A DNA stretch of 64,000 nucleotides, taken from contig OX246748.1 of NCBI GenBank assembly GCA_945910005.1, positions 14,239,368 to 14,303,367 on the forward strand, read 5' to 3'. Source of the DNA: Isoperla grammatica (lineage: Eukaryota; Arthropoda; Insecta; Plecoptera; Perlodidae). The notes below the pieces were generated by a model, which saw only the letters and a program-made list of their open reading frames with translations, searched no databases and was not told the DNA's origin. Positions within the stretch are counted from its first letter, which is position 1. Every line of letters starts with the position of its first letter. A program made the position numbers and the translations under genes. This document shows, in pieces, positions 25,601 through 33,639 of the stretch.

Positions 25601-28600
25601 CAGTTATAAAAAGTACTAAAATGTTTGTGCAAAAACACCGGTACAGCAAACAAATTATAACTTTAGACCCCTAAACTTAAAAGTTATGATTATGAAACTA
25701 TCAGGTTGACCTAACAACATGTCTTGCTAGGTATTGTTGAAAAAATAAGTACATAAACGCAGTCGGTTTTATATAAACTCTCGAATGAAATTTGACTTCG
25801 TACGAACGAATGGCAATTATTGTATTTTTTTCCTCATTATTTTTGTTCGCTGAGAAACATATTTAATAGTTACAACCATAAACATCAGATTTTTAGTCAC
25901 CGTCACAGTTGCCTGGAATAGCCTTAATTTTCTTCAAGGTCCGTCTATCCCCTGGTGGAGGTTCGGTAAACCTCAACGATACGGAACTTGAGTTTTTCTC
26001 ACTCATCCTCTGACCTTTTCTATCTCCTCGGCCGTGACCACGCCCATCTCGATCAGCTGCTTCGAGTACTTCTCGAGTATGTTGGGCATGGAGCGGATCT
26101 TCTTGTACATGAGCGGCTGCGTGAACGACGGCTCGTCCCCCTCGTTGTGGCCGTTGCGTCGGTAACAGACGATGTCGATGACGACGTCACGTTGAAACAG
26201 GTTGCGGTACTCGACGGCGACCTTGCACACGTGGATGACGGCCTCGGGGTCGTCGCTGTTAACGTGGAAGATGGGCGCCTGGGTCACGCGACCCACGTCC
26301 GTGCAGTAGGCCGACGAGCGAGAGTACCTGCAGCCATGCAAGGTCGAGGTCATGCACGGGTTTTACGGCACATATTTTTTGCAACTAGGCTAATCGAGAC
26401 GATGTGTGGATGAAATATGAAGATTTTTTGACAAAAAGGACACGTAGGAAGCCGGGGGAGAAAGTGAAAATGTCGAAAAAGGAAAGGGGAGGAAACGGGA
26501 AAGGAGAAGATGTGGACTGCATTTCGTCTGACTTTTTCCCCTGAACCTGTCCGGGTAGGGTGGCCCTACCAGAAGCATACGCTTCCACCGGCATGCTCTC
26601 GGATCAGCAAAGCACACTAACCTGCCCACCACGGTATGATAGCAGTCCCTGGGGGGCAGGGTGTTCGAGAAAACCAAAAACCACCGTAGAAAGATTTTGT
26701 CAGCTTCAAGTATAATAATAATAAATAAAATAAATAAATTCACATTATTTACCCACTCAGTAACTATACTGATTTGCAGAGTAATATTTAAGCCTCTCTT
26801 CAAGGCCCCGATTCACGTACGTCTATAGTTACCCCGCCTTGCCTTGCGGTGACGTAGCAATTCGTGCGTTACCTCTGCCTAACCCAGCCAAACCCAGAGG
26901 TCCGGTGTAGCTGGCCTTCATGAATCGGGACCCTGGTGACTTACTATATTTAGTCCTTTATTTAGCGGTATTTGATTTAATTGGAAAGGAATGTCTGAGA
27001 GCTGCAAGTTTGACTCAATTCTAGTATTCACTTTAGGACTGAGGAAATCCTCGGAAAACCTTCAGTCGGGATTGACGGTAGCGGGTATCGAACCGATGAC
27101 GTCCCGAATTGGAGCGTCGTGTGCTACGCACTGAAGCCATCTCTATCGGTCAAATTCAAGAGTGCATTTTAATCATTTCGAAAAAGAAACTAGGTGATAG
27201 CCGTAAATAAACATGCAGCTATCTAAACTATCTCGTGAACATAAAATGGTATCCTAGAAAAATCCAACGACATGTGTTAAGCAAGTATGTCTACTCGAAA
27301 GTCCGATAGCCTAGAACATTAAGATGTTGCTTCGACAATGATAGCTTCTCCTACATAAGGCTAGACACTAATTGATTTTCCTTATTACAAATGATATTCA
27401 TCGAATACTTCACTTAGCAAGCAGTCTTCCTCTATTAACTAGGGGCCATCTCTGCATCTGGACACTTTGATCATTTGGCATCAATGAAGCTGACATCTCA
27501 TCCAACTATTTGATGTTTATCTGATGTGAGCTAATCAGTCATTCGCGTGAATTGTGTCGGCGAGTGCTGACAAACCTCGGATCGGTGGTGAAGCCAATCT
27601 GGTTGTTGACGACGATGTGAATGATGCCGCGCGGGGTGTACTCGGGTAGATGCGACAGGTGGAACGACTCGAAGACAACGCCCTGGCCGCAGAACGCCGC
27701 GTCACCGTGCATGATGATGCCCAGCACCTGTTGCACACAAACAAGTGTTTGTAAGGTAAAGCATGGCAAAATATAACTACTGGAAGTATCAAGAAGTATG
27801 GAAATGGACGAACAGCTACTGCACAGTTTAGACTTCAAACAGGACACGATCTGCTTGGAAAGCACCTACATCGAATAGGAATCACCAACAGCAGTATGTG
27901 CAGTCTATGTGGAAGGGAGGAACATAACAGAGAGCATCTGATGAGATGTCCAAGACTTAAAGATGAAGTAGATGCCCGTCCACCTGGCATGAGCTACGAG
28001 GAAAAGGAAGCTTGTCTCTACTGAAAAAACAGAAAATGTATGATGGTCCAGTAAGCCAAAAATGCGGGCATAGGAAAAGAAGAAGAAGAAGAAGTGTTTG
28101 TCATGATCACACGTGACGCCGTAGATGCGACAGGTGGAACGACAGTGACGGCAGACACAGTGTGTCGTGTACTACCCACCTTCTTGCCGGTCTTGTCGCC
28201 CTGGAAGAACTGCTCGGCGCGAACCTTGCCCATCACGACCGGACTGACGACCTCCAAGTGCGACGGGTTCGCCACCACCTGGACCTCGATCTCCTTGTTT
28301 GTCACGCGATTGACTCTCTTGACGCTCATGCCCAGGTGGTACTTGACGTCACCCATCGTGTCCTCCTCGGCGGACTCCAGGCCTGAAAACTGAACGACGA
28401 CGGGTCTGTTTCCTTCCACCAATCAGAAGCTTCGTTATGAGTTACCTGGACATTGTAAATTTTATTCCAACGTAACGAGTGACGAAATGGCCGAGTCCAT
28501 TAGGACTGAAGAGGGGTGTTTGTGATCAGTACCGTCTGAGAAAAGTTGTTCCTAACGATCAGCAAGTGAGTCCCAACGTACGTGCGTGAACAGCTTGTAG

Positions 28601-31600
28601 AGTGGCTGTCTGAGGACGTTGACGATGACGTTGAGTCGTCCCCTGTGCGGCATCCCGATGATGATCTTGCTGGTGCCTTGGGTGGACGCGGTGTCAATGA
28701 TCTTCTTGAGGGCGGGAACGAGAACGTCGCATCCTTCTAGGCCGAAACGTTTCTCGCTGGTGTATTTCTTGGCTAAGAAGGCCTCGAAGTTGACCGAACG
28801 GACGAGACGTTTCACGATCAGCCTGGTCAACATAAGAAATTGGCTGAACACTTCTTTGAGGATTTCTATGAAGTCCAGAGAGAATCTGGGCAACAGCCAG
28901 CGTTAGATGTCAGCATCGGACATGGGCGGACTAGAATAGAAACATGAGGCATAGGAAGAGGGAGGCAACGAAAGAAGAAGCACAGTACTTGGGCGAACAC
29001 AAGGGTTATGATAGATCTATCACGCCCAACATAACAAACTACTGAAAAACCATAAAATGCATGATGGCCCAGTAAGCCAAAAGTGTAGGCATTGGAAAAT
29101 AAGAAGAAGAAGACAAACTGTAAATGAAGGAGAATACTGGAAGCAAGGGGAAGTGTGCGGCTTGTGTGTGCGATTACAATTAAAATGTCAATCGGGCATT
29201 GCAACGAAAGAGCCGAAGGGATGGGTCTTCTAGTGCCAGGCTTTCACGGCCGTCCTCCGATGATAAGTGTCTCTAAGGTTCAAGAAAATCAGTTGTGCTC
29301 ACAGAAAAAGGATGAAGAACACTTTCTTATTACTGTCGGTCACCCATTTACTTTCACCCCAAACCTTTCGTACGTCACAACTTTCAGGAATAGCCTCCCA
29401 GATGTTTTACCTACTAACTTTTGTCAGTAGGCATACATCGATGTAATAAATTATTATACACTTATTATTATGTTCAATGTATTTTGTGGCATGTCACTCG
29501 ATCACTGAACCGCACGGCGGTATTTAAAAAAAATGACACACGCACCCCACACACCCCCTACACCCGACAGTTGCAACTGATTTCAAAATTATTTTTATTA
29601 TTATCGTACCGTTTCTCGTCGTTGGACATCTCCATGACGCCGGGGGTCTCGAACTTCTGCGCCAGCCACTGACTCTTGGTGAACGAGCTGATGTAGGTGT
29701 ACTCCACGCCGATGTGGTGACAGTAGATCCTCTCGAGGCGCTGCAGGATGACGCGTAGGCTGAGTGCCTTGTCCGGACCCCCGATGTAGGTGGTCGACGG
29801 TAGCTTGTAGACGGTGTCCATCGCCTCGGGGCTGTTCTTGAGCATGTAGTCCCGCACCACGCGCTTCGGGGGCACGCCCTGCGCACACATACACGGACCA
29901 ATCAGACGTCGCTATCTCACCACGCGCTTCGGGGGCACGCCCTACGCACATACGGGCCAATCAGACGTCGTCACCTCACCACGCGCTTGCGGGACACGCC
30001 CTACTACGCACTAGCACATACACGGGCCAATCAGAGGTCATTGTTACAGCATGTACTACGGGGGCACTCTCTGCATACACACAAGGACCAATCAGAGGTC
30101 TGTACTAGACCATGCGCTTGGGGGGCACGCCCTGCGCACACACACGGACCAATCAGAGGTCATTGTTACACCACGCTCTTGCGGGGCACGCCCTACGCAC
30201 ACGCACACTCACCAATCAGTCAATTCTATAATGTATCTAATCGCAACAGTAAATGAATGTCGACGTCGTCCGGTTTGACTTCATGTAGACAATAATTATG
30301 GTGGAAGCAAAAGCCAATGGATCAAATGGAAATCGTCAAACACGAACTAGTGTTCACTCTAACAACTAAATTCCACCTGTTGCTATTTTGACTGTCAAGA
30401 GTCACGTGCTAAGCCCAGATGTATCGATAGACTTAGCTTCAGCAATGTTCTCAAGTGAGTCGCATACAAGACGGTATGATCACTCCAATGTCGTGTAACT
30501 TATCTCACCTTGTGGTCCTTATCGATGTGGGCAGGTCTGAGTGCTTGCTGATCCCGAGAGCTATGTCGGCGGAAGCGTATGCTTCTAGTAGGGCCACCCT
30601 AGCCAGACAGGTGGAGATGGAGAAGCCAGACAAAATGCATTCCAAGTCTTCCTTTCCCTTATCCTGCTCTTTATACGCCCCCTTGTCTCATATTCCTTTA
30701 CCACTTGACCCTTTCCTCCAAACGCTCCCCGACGTCATATGGTCATAGTTGTCGAGTACGTCGTTAAACAACAAATAACATATAAATATAAATCACCTTG
30801 CGATCCTCGAACGAGGAATGCAGTTCGCCGTACTTCAAGCCCAGCGGATCCACGCTCGCCACCAGGTGACCTCGCGTCTGGTACGCCCGTATCACGTTCT
30901 GCATGGCCAAGTGATCCGTCAGCAACTGTTCAGTGATGGTGTGCTCGCTGGTCAGCACCTGGGCCCCACGGTCAGCACGCGAGCCCGGTTGTCTGGACGG
31001 CTGCTGGCCCTGGGGAAAACATAGCATGGCCAAGTGGTCCGTCAGCAACTGTTCAGTGATGTCAGCACCTGGGCCCCACGGTCAACACGCGAGCCCGGTT
31101 GCCTGGACGGCTGCTGGCCCTGGGGGAAACATAGCATGGCCAAGTGGTCCGTCAGCAACTGTTCAGTGATGTCAGCACCTGGGCCCCACGGTCAACACGC
31201 GAGCCCGGTTGCCTGGACGGCTGCTGGCCCTGGGGGAAACATAGCATAGCCAAGTGGTCCGTCAGCAACTGTTCAGTGATGTCAGCACCTGGGCCCCACG
31301 GTCAACACGCGAGCCCGGTTGTCTGGACGGCTGCTGGCCCTGGGGGAAACATAGCATAGCCAAGTGGTCCGTCAGCAACTGTTCAGTGATGTCAGCACCT
31401 GGGCCCCACGGTCAACACGCGAGCCCGGTTGCCTGGACGGCTGCTGGCCCTGGGGGAAACATAGCATAGCCAAGTGGTCCGTCAGCAACTGTTCAGTGAT
31501 GTCAGCACCTGGGCCCCACGGTCAACACGCAAGCCCGGTTGCCTGGACGGCTGCTGGCCCTGGGGGAAACATAGCATGGCCAAGTGGTCCGTCAGCAACT

Positions 31601-32680
31601 GTTCAGTGATGGTGTGCTCGCCGGTCAGCACCTGGGCCCCACGGTCAACACGCGAGCCCGGTTGCCTGGACGGCTGCTGGCCCTGGGGGAAACATAGCAT
31701 GGCCAAGTGGTCTGTCAGCAACTGTTCAGTGATGTCAGCACCTGGGCCCCACGGTCAACACGCGAGCCCGGTTGTCTGGACGGCTGCTGGCCCTGGGGGA
31801 AACATAGCATGGCCAAGTGGTCCGTCAGCAACTGTTCAGTGATGGTGTGCTCGCCGGTCAGCACCTGGGCCCCACGGTCAGCACGCGAGCCCGGTTGCCT
31901 GGACGGCTGCTGGCCCTGGGGGAAACATAGCATGGCCAAGTGGTCCGTCAGCAACTGTTCAGTGATGGTGTGCTCGCCGCCAAGCACCTGGGCCCCACGG
32001 TCAACACGCGAGCCCGGTTGCCTGGACGGCTGCTGGCCCTGGGGGAAACATAGCATCACCTCACAACTTGAGTTTTACGTTGCCCCAAAGTAGCCGAGGC
32101 CAATAGTACAAACTACAAACTTAATTTTATACTTCTCTAGTTTCTTCTTGAAACTAGTCCATTAGGGATAATTTCGACCTTGGGTTGTATGTACTTATAA
32201 ATTTAATGGTGTGCTTTTACGTCGGTCACTAACGTTGGACGTTGTCCAATTGTAAAAATTTACAACAATCGCTGGCACCTTCCCCTCGACGTTCTTCGAG
32301 AATTCTACGGGCTACGGTTGGCCAATGTCCGACGTAAGGGCATGAGAACGCACCATTAGTTGGGGAAACGTTAAAAGTGGTGACGTGTGAGCGCTCACCT
32401 GGCGTTGAGTCATAGGAAGCGGAGTGATGGTCGGCGGTGATTGGTAGGCGTTGGCCGGCCCCATCCCTTGCGTCACTCGTCTGAAGTAAGTGTCCCAGGA
32501 CGCGTGCACACTCTTGGGATCCTTCCTCCACAGGTTGTACATGTCCTCGAGGTATGTGGACGACGTCGAGTTCAGGAAGCTCTCCTGGTTGACGGCCTCG
32601 TTGTATCGTGACGTCATCATGACACGGCAGTTGGAGACCTGGCCTAGGAGGCGGTACCCGCGTAGACGCAGCAGAGCCAT
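13519..32680 (-). CDS. OGDH: 2-oxoglutarate dehydrogenase E1 component, complete gene in 14 coding exons
   Basis: This is the thiamine-diphosphate-dependent E1 subunit of the mitochondrial 2-oxoglutarate dehydrogenase complex, which decarboxylates 2-oxoglutarate and transfers the succinyl group to E2 lipoyl groups in the TCA cycle. Coding exons in transcript order are 32680-32399, 31009-30797, 29878-29610, 28822-28582, 28389-28180, 27727-27576, 26327-26015, 25074-24808, 23912-23813, 22845-22534, 21782-21504, 19013-18908, 16483-16307 and 13684-13519. All phases agree, and the sum is 3087 nt (1028 codons plus stop), close to the roughly 1020 residues usual for animal OGDH. Motifs in order: YLEDMY near the N-terminus, [15 protein letters not shown]...[10 protein letters not shown] (ThDP/Mg site), [69 protein letters not shown] and SPATGSK. 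The length and N-terminal region fit OGDH better than the paralogue DHTKD1. Six exons carry border-spanning tandem repeats. Confidence 0.95.
13597..15935. repeat. Border-spanning tandem array at OGDH exon 14 acceptor, about 19 copies
   Basis: The unit is mostly 120 bp, with 137-140 bp variants that carry extra CAAGGTCATAGGGT blocks. Each full unit holds, on the minus strand, intron sequence, the acceptor GACCCTAG|G and the first ~115 nt of exon 14 up to SPATGSKA. Two copies (about 15,226-15,300 and 15,821-15,895) have a large internal deletion. The genuine exon is the copy at 13,684. Confidence 0.93.
16307..16483 (-). CDS. OGDH: OGDH coding exon 13 (residues 915-974)
   Basis: Acceptor GTTACAG|TGAAGC, donor CCCAG|GTGAGA, phase 2 at both ends. 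It encodes [37 protein letters not shown] and AWHYIIP. The acceptor region is duplicated once upstream. Confidence 0.94.
16460..16640. repeat. Two-copy duplication across OGDH exon 13 acceptor
   Basis: CTTCGCCTTCTCCCTCGC, TCACTGTAAC and the following ~25 bp occur at 16,463-16,520 (genuine junction) and again at 16,581-16,640. The spacing is about 118 bp. The second copy keeps the acceptor AG. Confidence 0.85.
16640..16692. repeat. ATC/ATT trinucleotide-rich tract
   Basis: Irregular CAT/CATT repeats in OGDH intron 12. Confidence 0.8.
17395..17730. repeat. Degenerate tandem repeat, about three to four copies
   Basis: TTCTTTGCAGTTCAAA recurs at 17,509, 17,580 (variant TTATTTGCAG) and 17,687, each followed by a GCGCCAA-like block. 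It lies within OGDH intron 12. The open frames here have no domain. Confidence 0.6.
18205..18432 (+). repeat. Dispersed repeat family F
   Basis: Shares CTAGCCCCAATGT, TCCTGGCGTTCTTT, CAGGTAACCAA and TTATCCCTAAT...GTTTCAATTAG blocks, in order, with 45,785-45,975 and (inverted) 48,305-48,530. A remnant lies near 32,150-32,195. The class is unknown; probably a non-coding transposable element. Confidence 0.65.
18480..18796 (+). mobile_element. Non-LTR retrotransposon 3' end (5' truncated)
   Basis: The frame at 18,485-18,763 encodes [20 protein letters not shown] and a C-x2-C-x8-H-x3-C finger ([17 protein letters not shown]). This is typical of the region after the reverse transcriptase in Jockey/I-like elements. 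It ends at a stop followed by a GAA-rich tail. Near-identical to 55,822-56,185 on the other strand. Confidence 0.8.
18908..19013 (-). CDS. OGDH: OGDH coding exon 12 (residues 880-915)
   Basis: Acceptor TCAACAG|GTACTG, donor GTCGT|GTAAGT, phase 1 in and phase 2 out. It encodes [14 protein letters not shown] and [11 protein letters not shown], matching the family segment after the RHP block. Confidence 0.93.
19612..21600. repeat. Border-spanning tandem array at OGDH exon 11 donor, 13 copies
   Basis: Units are 155-159 bp. Each contains, on the minus strand, the last 81 nt of exon 11, the donor ACAG|GTGAGA and about 75 nt of intron. The genuine exon copy is the one at 21,504 and twelve decoy exon ends follow in transcript order. 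Neighbouring units differ only at scattered bases. Confidence 0.95.
21504..21782 (-). CDS. OGDH: OGDH coding exon 11 (residues 787-880)
   Basis: Acceptor TGCTGCAG|GTATGG, donor GTGACAG|GTGAGA, phase 1 at both ends. It contains [35 protein letters not shown] and [17 protein letters not shown]. The last 81 nt plus the donor and about 75 nt of intron are repeated twelve more times downstream in the intron. Confidence 0.94.
22534..22845 (-). CDS. OGDH: OGDH coding exon 10 (residues 683-787)
   Basis: Acceptor GCTTCCAG|GCACG, donor GGAGG|GTGAGT, phase 1 at both ends. It contains [49 protein letters not shown] and MLNPHGMEG. Its first ~50 nt are repeated in a four-copy array across the acceptor. 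Confidence 0.94.
22798..23095. repeat. Border-spanning tandem array at OGDH exon 10 acceptor, four copies
   Basis: Units are about 79 bp, each with GTGGATCACGTGAT of exon 10, the acceptor region GCTTCCAG|GCACG and the intron GAGGTCTTG-side sequence. Two decoy copies change CCAGG to CCAAG at the acceptor. Confidence 0.92.
23159..23177. repeat. Poly-G tract
   Basis: Run of about 19 G within OGDH intron 9, 60 bp beyond the exon 10 array. Confidence 0.9.
23813..23912 (-). CDS. OGDH: OGDH coding exon 9 (residues 650-683)
   Basis: Short exon of 100 nt. Acceptor TTTGTCCAG|GCTAGG, donor AAAGAG|GTGGGT, phase 0 in and phase 1 out. It encodes [17 protein letters not shown] and [12 protein letters not shown], supplying the segment otherwise missing between exons 8 and 10. 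Confidence 0.93.
24409..24674. mobile_element. TIR element in OGDH intron 8
   Basis: The ends CTGGGCCCGGATTCACAA and TTGTGAATCGGGGCCCAG are inverted repeats. Inner TCTTATCTCTAAGAC and GTCTTAGAGATAGGA also pair. Non-coding, MITE-like. Confidence 0.75.
24808..25074 (-). CDS. OGDH: OGDH coding exon 8 (residues 561-649), GC donor
   Basis: Acceptor AATATTAG|GAAAGG after a T-rich tract, 89 codons, phase 0 at both ends. It contains [30 protein letters not shown] and [13 protein letters not shown]. The donor is AAG|GCAAGT, the classic GC-AG intron form; no GT nearby fits the conserved junction. Confidence 0.9.
25650..25945. repeat. Dispersed repeat family G
   Basis: Shares ATGAAACTATCAGGTT, CCTAACAA, GAATGAAATTTGACTTC, GAACGAATGGCAATTAT and CACAGTTGCCTGGAATAGC, in order, with 33,655-34,510. 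Lies in OGDH intron 7. Confidence 0.7.
26015..26327 (-). CDS. OGDH: OGDH coding exon 7 (residues 456-560)
   Basis: Acceptor GCTGCAG|GTACTC, donor GAAAAG|GTCAGA, phase 2 in and phase 0 out. It encodes [34 protein letters not shown] and PLMYKKIR, the core catalytic region. Reading past the donor meets a stop four codons later, which supports the donor position. Confidence 0.94.
26390..26660 (-). mobile_element. SINE-like repeat family B
   Basis: Contains CCAGAAGCATACGCTTCC (core, inverted), a purine-rich stretch and the GGTGGCCCTACC block. Other copies are at 30,535-30,785, 37,555-37,825, 53,875-54,175, 54,176-54,420 and 56,650-56,975. I could not assign its promoter type. Confidence 0.7.
26802..26936. 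mobile_element. Short TIR element, about 135 bp
   Basis: The ends CAAGGCCCCGATTCACG and TGAATCGGGACCCTGG are imperfect inverted repeats. The central part has GC-rich inverted blocks (CCTCTG...CAGAGG). Confidence 0.6.
27030..27150 (-). mobile_element. tRNA-derived SINE, relative of 9,650-9,790
   Basis: On the minus strand a B-box-like GGTTCGATACCCGC and the GGTTTTCCGAGGATTTCC body match the copy at 9,650. The tRNA fold is degenerate. Confidence 0.65.
27576..27727 (-). CDS. OGDH: OGDH coding exon 6 (residues 406-456), ThDP/Mg site
   Basis: Acceptor GCAACAG|GTGCTG, donor CCGAG|GTTTGT, phase 0 in and phase 2 out. It holds [31 protein letters not shown] and [11 protein letters not shown]. The GD...NN pattern is the thiamine-diphosphate/Mg2+ binding motif of the family. 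Confidence 0.94.
27741..28101 (+). mobile_element. Truncated non-LTR retrotransposon 3' end with target duplication
   Basis: A diverged version of the [17 protein letters not shown] finger region is readable, with a 3' (GAA)n tail ending at about 28,091. The flanking AAGTGTTTGT at 27,741-27,750 and 28,092-28,101 is a 10-bp target-site duplication. Inserted in OGDH intron 5 only about 15 bp from the exon 6 acceptor. Confidence 0.75.
28180..28389 (-). CDS. OGDH: OGDH coding exon 5 (residues 336-405)
   Basis: Acceptor GTCGTTCAG|TTTTCAGG, donor AAGAAG|GTGGGT, 70 codons, phase 0. It encodes [25 protein letters not shown] and [14 protein letters not shown] second AG five bases downstream is a weaker acceptor choice: using it would break the phase and drop two residues that align with the family. 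Confidence 0.92.
28582..28822 (-). CDS. OGDH: OGDH coding exon 4 (residues 255-335)
   Basis: Acceptor TTGACCAG|GCTG, donor CGCAC|GTACGT, phase 2 in and phase 0 out. It carries [18 protein letters not shown] and the hallmark [11 protein letters not shown]. The alternative donor GTAC|GTTGGG was rejected because it does not fit the next exon's frame and conserved start. Confidence 0.92.
29029..29112 (+). mobile_element. Retrotransposon 3' tail fragment
   Basis: CATGATGGCCCAGTAAGCCA and the (GAA)n end match the 3' end of the element at 27,751-28,091. Lies in OGDH intron 3. Confidence 0.65.
29610..29878 (-). CDS. OGDH: OGDH coding exon 3 (residues 166-255)
   Basis: Acceptor GCGCAG|GGCGTG, donor AAACG|GTACGA, phase 0 in and phase 2 out. 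Key family strings are [30 protein letters not shown] and [17 protein letters not shown]. Its first ~25 nt take part in a six-copy array across the acceptor. Confidence 0.92.
29855..30220. repeat. Border-spanning tandem array at OGDH exon 3 acceptor, about six copies
   Basis: Units are 60-68 bp, starting near 29,855, 29,918, 29,977, 30,048, 30,110 and 30,170. Each carries the CCACGCGCTT-GGGGGCACGCCCT exon edge, the AG and the intronic CGGACCAATCAGA. All copies keep an AG, and a CTGAT branch-like site lies about 25 nt before it on the minus strand. Confidence 0.9.
30535..30785 (+). mobile_element. SINE-like repeat family B
   Basis: GCGGAAGCGTATGCTTCTAG and GGGCCACCCTAGCC blocks, a pyrimidine-rich middle, GACGTCATATGGTCAT and a CGTTAAACAACAAATAAC tail. 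It ends about 12 bp from the OGDH exon 2 donor. Confidence 0.7.
30797..31009 (-). CDS. OGDH: OGDH coding exon 2 (residues 95-165)
   Basis: Acceptor TTTCCCCAG|GGCCAG, donor AAG|GTGATT, phase 0 at both ends, 71 codons. It encodes the conserved segment [20 protein letters not shown] and SVDPLGL. The first 108 nt and 15 nt of the preceding intron are repeated about nine more times upstream. I place the exon at the copy continuous with the unique downstream part. Confidence 0.9.
30900..32060. repeat. Border-spanning tandem array at OGDH exon 2 acceptor, ten copies
   Basis: Units are 110 or 123 bp. The 123-bp unit is 108 nt of exon 2 plus the 15-nt intron end CTATGTTTCCCCCAG, so it is a multiple of three and reads on in frame. 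The 110-bp unit lacks 13 nt of exon sequence. The acceptor repeats end at 31,026, 31,136, 31,246, 31,356, 31,466, 31,576, 31,699, 31,809, 31,932 and 32,055. Confidence 0.95.
32399..32680 (-). CDS. OGDH: OGDH coding exon 1 (residues 1-94), start codon and targeting sequence
   Basis: It starts with a true ATG at 32680. The first ~25 residues ([19 protein letters not shown]...) are rich in Arg and hydrophobics without acidic residues, as expected for a mitochondrial targeting peptide. The conserved E1 N-terminus follows: [25 protein letters not shown] and NAYQSP. It ends at a phase-0 donor CAG|GTGAGC. Upstream non-coding exons cannot be excluded. Confidence 0.92.
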
Positions 32681-32817
32681 TGGGTCTTGTTGCAGTCACA
32701 CAGGAGGGAAACAAATAAATACTATTGAAATGATTACCCAAGCTTGTCTTGGTAAATTATTTATTGAACATGAACACATTAAACAAGAAGAGACAGAATT
32801 AGAAATACAAACATTAC

Positions 32818-33135
32818 AGAAATGCTTGGTGTGGAGAAACTAGGGGACAGAATGGGAAGGACCAGGCTGAGATGGTTTAGACACATGAAACGGTTGACGG
32901 AAGAGAGGATGCCCAGGAGAATATATGAAAAAAAAAAAGTAATAAAGAAGAAGACGGGGAAGACCAAGGAAGAGATGGAAGGAAAAAATTGCTAAAGACC
33001 TACAGACGAGAGGAGAGAACTGAGAGCAAGTAGAGGAAGTACGATTGTGGGAAGATAGGAAGAGGTGGACAAATTTGGTTGTGAAACCCAAGCGGACCCT
33101 GCCAGAAGCAGGCAACGGCGATGGATAATGATGAT
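32818..33135 (+). mobile_element. Non-LTR retrotransposon C-terminal fragment (family D)
   Basis: The plus strand encodes LGVEKLGDRMGRTRLRWF-like sequence followed by a GKTKE...W-type tail, seen at the C-terminus of many non-LTR elements. An inverted, better preserved copy lies at 36,590-36,915. Both sit in the intergenic region between the two genes. Confidence 0.65.
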
Positions 33136-33354
33136 CAAGGTTCTTAAATCCCCTGGTGGGGGCTGGTCGAACGCGCTTTGAGGTTTACCGAGCCTTCGCC
33201 AGGGGATTGACGGACCTTGGGCCTACATTCCTTAGCGGACCGTTCAACAACAACGCTTAATGCTCGTTCCGGGGCCGCGTGAGATGAGGGTCTCACCGCC
33301 ACATTGATGTCCACTGTCCGTGGGGTTGGGCGCTCACTTTGAAGAACACCAAAA

Positions 33355-33625
33355 AATAAAATAAATTCGTATTTATAGAGTCTATAGCCACTAAGTAAAA
33401 AGACTGATTTTCAGTGGGGGAGTCTTTAATTTAAAGCGACTAAACCAACTCTGTAGGCTCCAAACACCCTCGACGATTGAGCGATAACCAATCAAAGATC
33501 TGTTTCAAATACGAAACACATGAATCAGTGATTGGACAGTGCGAACACCTGCGGACAGATGCCATAATCAACAAGGCCGATTCAGAACAACTTTGCATTT
33601 ATTCAGTGCTTCGTTGCTGCTAGGG
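33355..33625 (-). mobile_element. SINE family A copy (5' truncated)
   Basis: Shares GACTGATTTTCAGTGGGGG, AATTTAAAGCGACTAAACCA, GAGCGATAACCAATCAAAG and GGCCGATTCAGAACAACTTT with the copies at 47,020-47,309 and 54,950-55,230. The AATA-rich tail lies at the left end, so the element runs on the minus strand. Confidence 0.75.
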
Positions 33626-33639
33626 TAAACACGCGTACG

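Noticed and set aside
28571..28582. Alternative OGDH exon 4 donor GTAC|GTTGGG
   Set aside because: It would need a different exon 5 start and breaks the alignment LFTH-FSGLE that fits the family without gaps.
30933..32093. Plus-strand 71-128 residue repeats ([16 protein letters not shown]...)
   Set aside because: Antisense of the OGDH exon 2 array. Real coding is on the minus strand with a conserved motif in the unique part.
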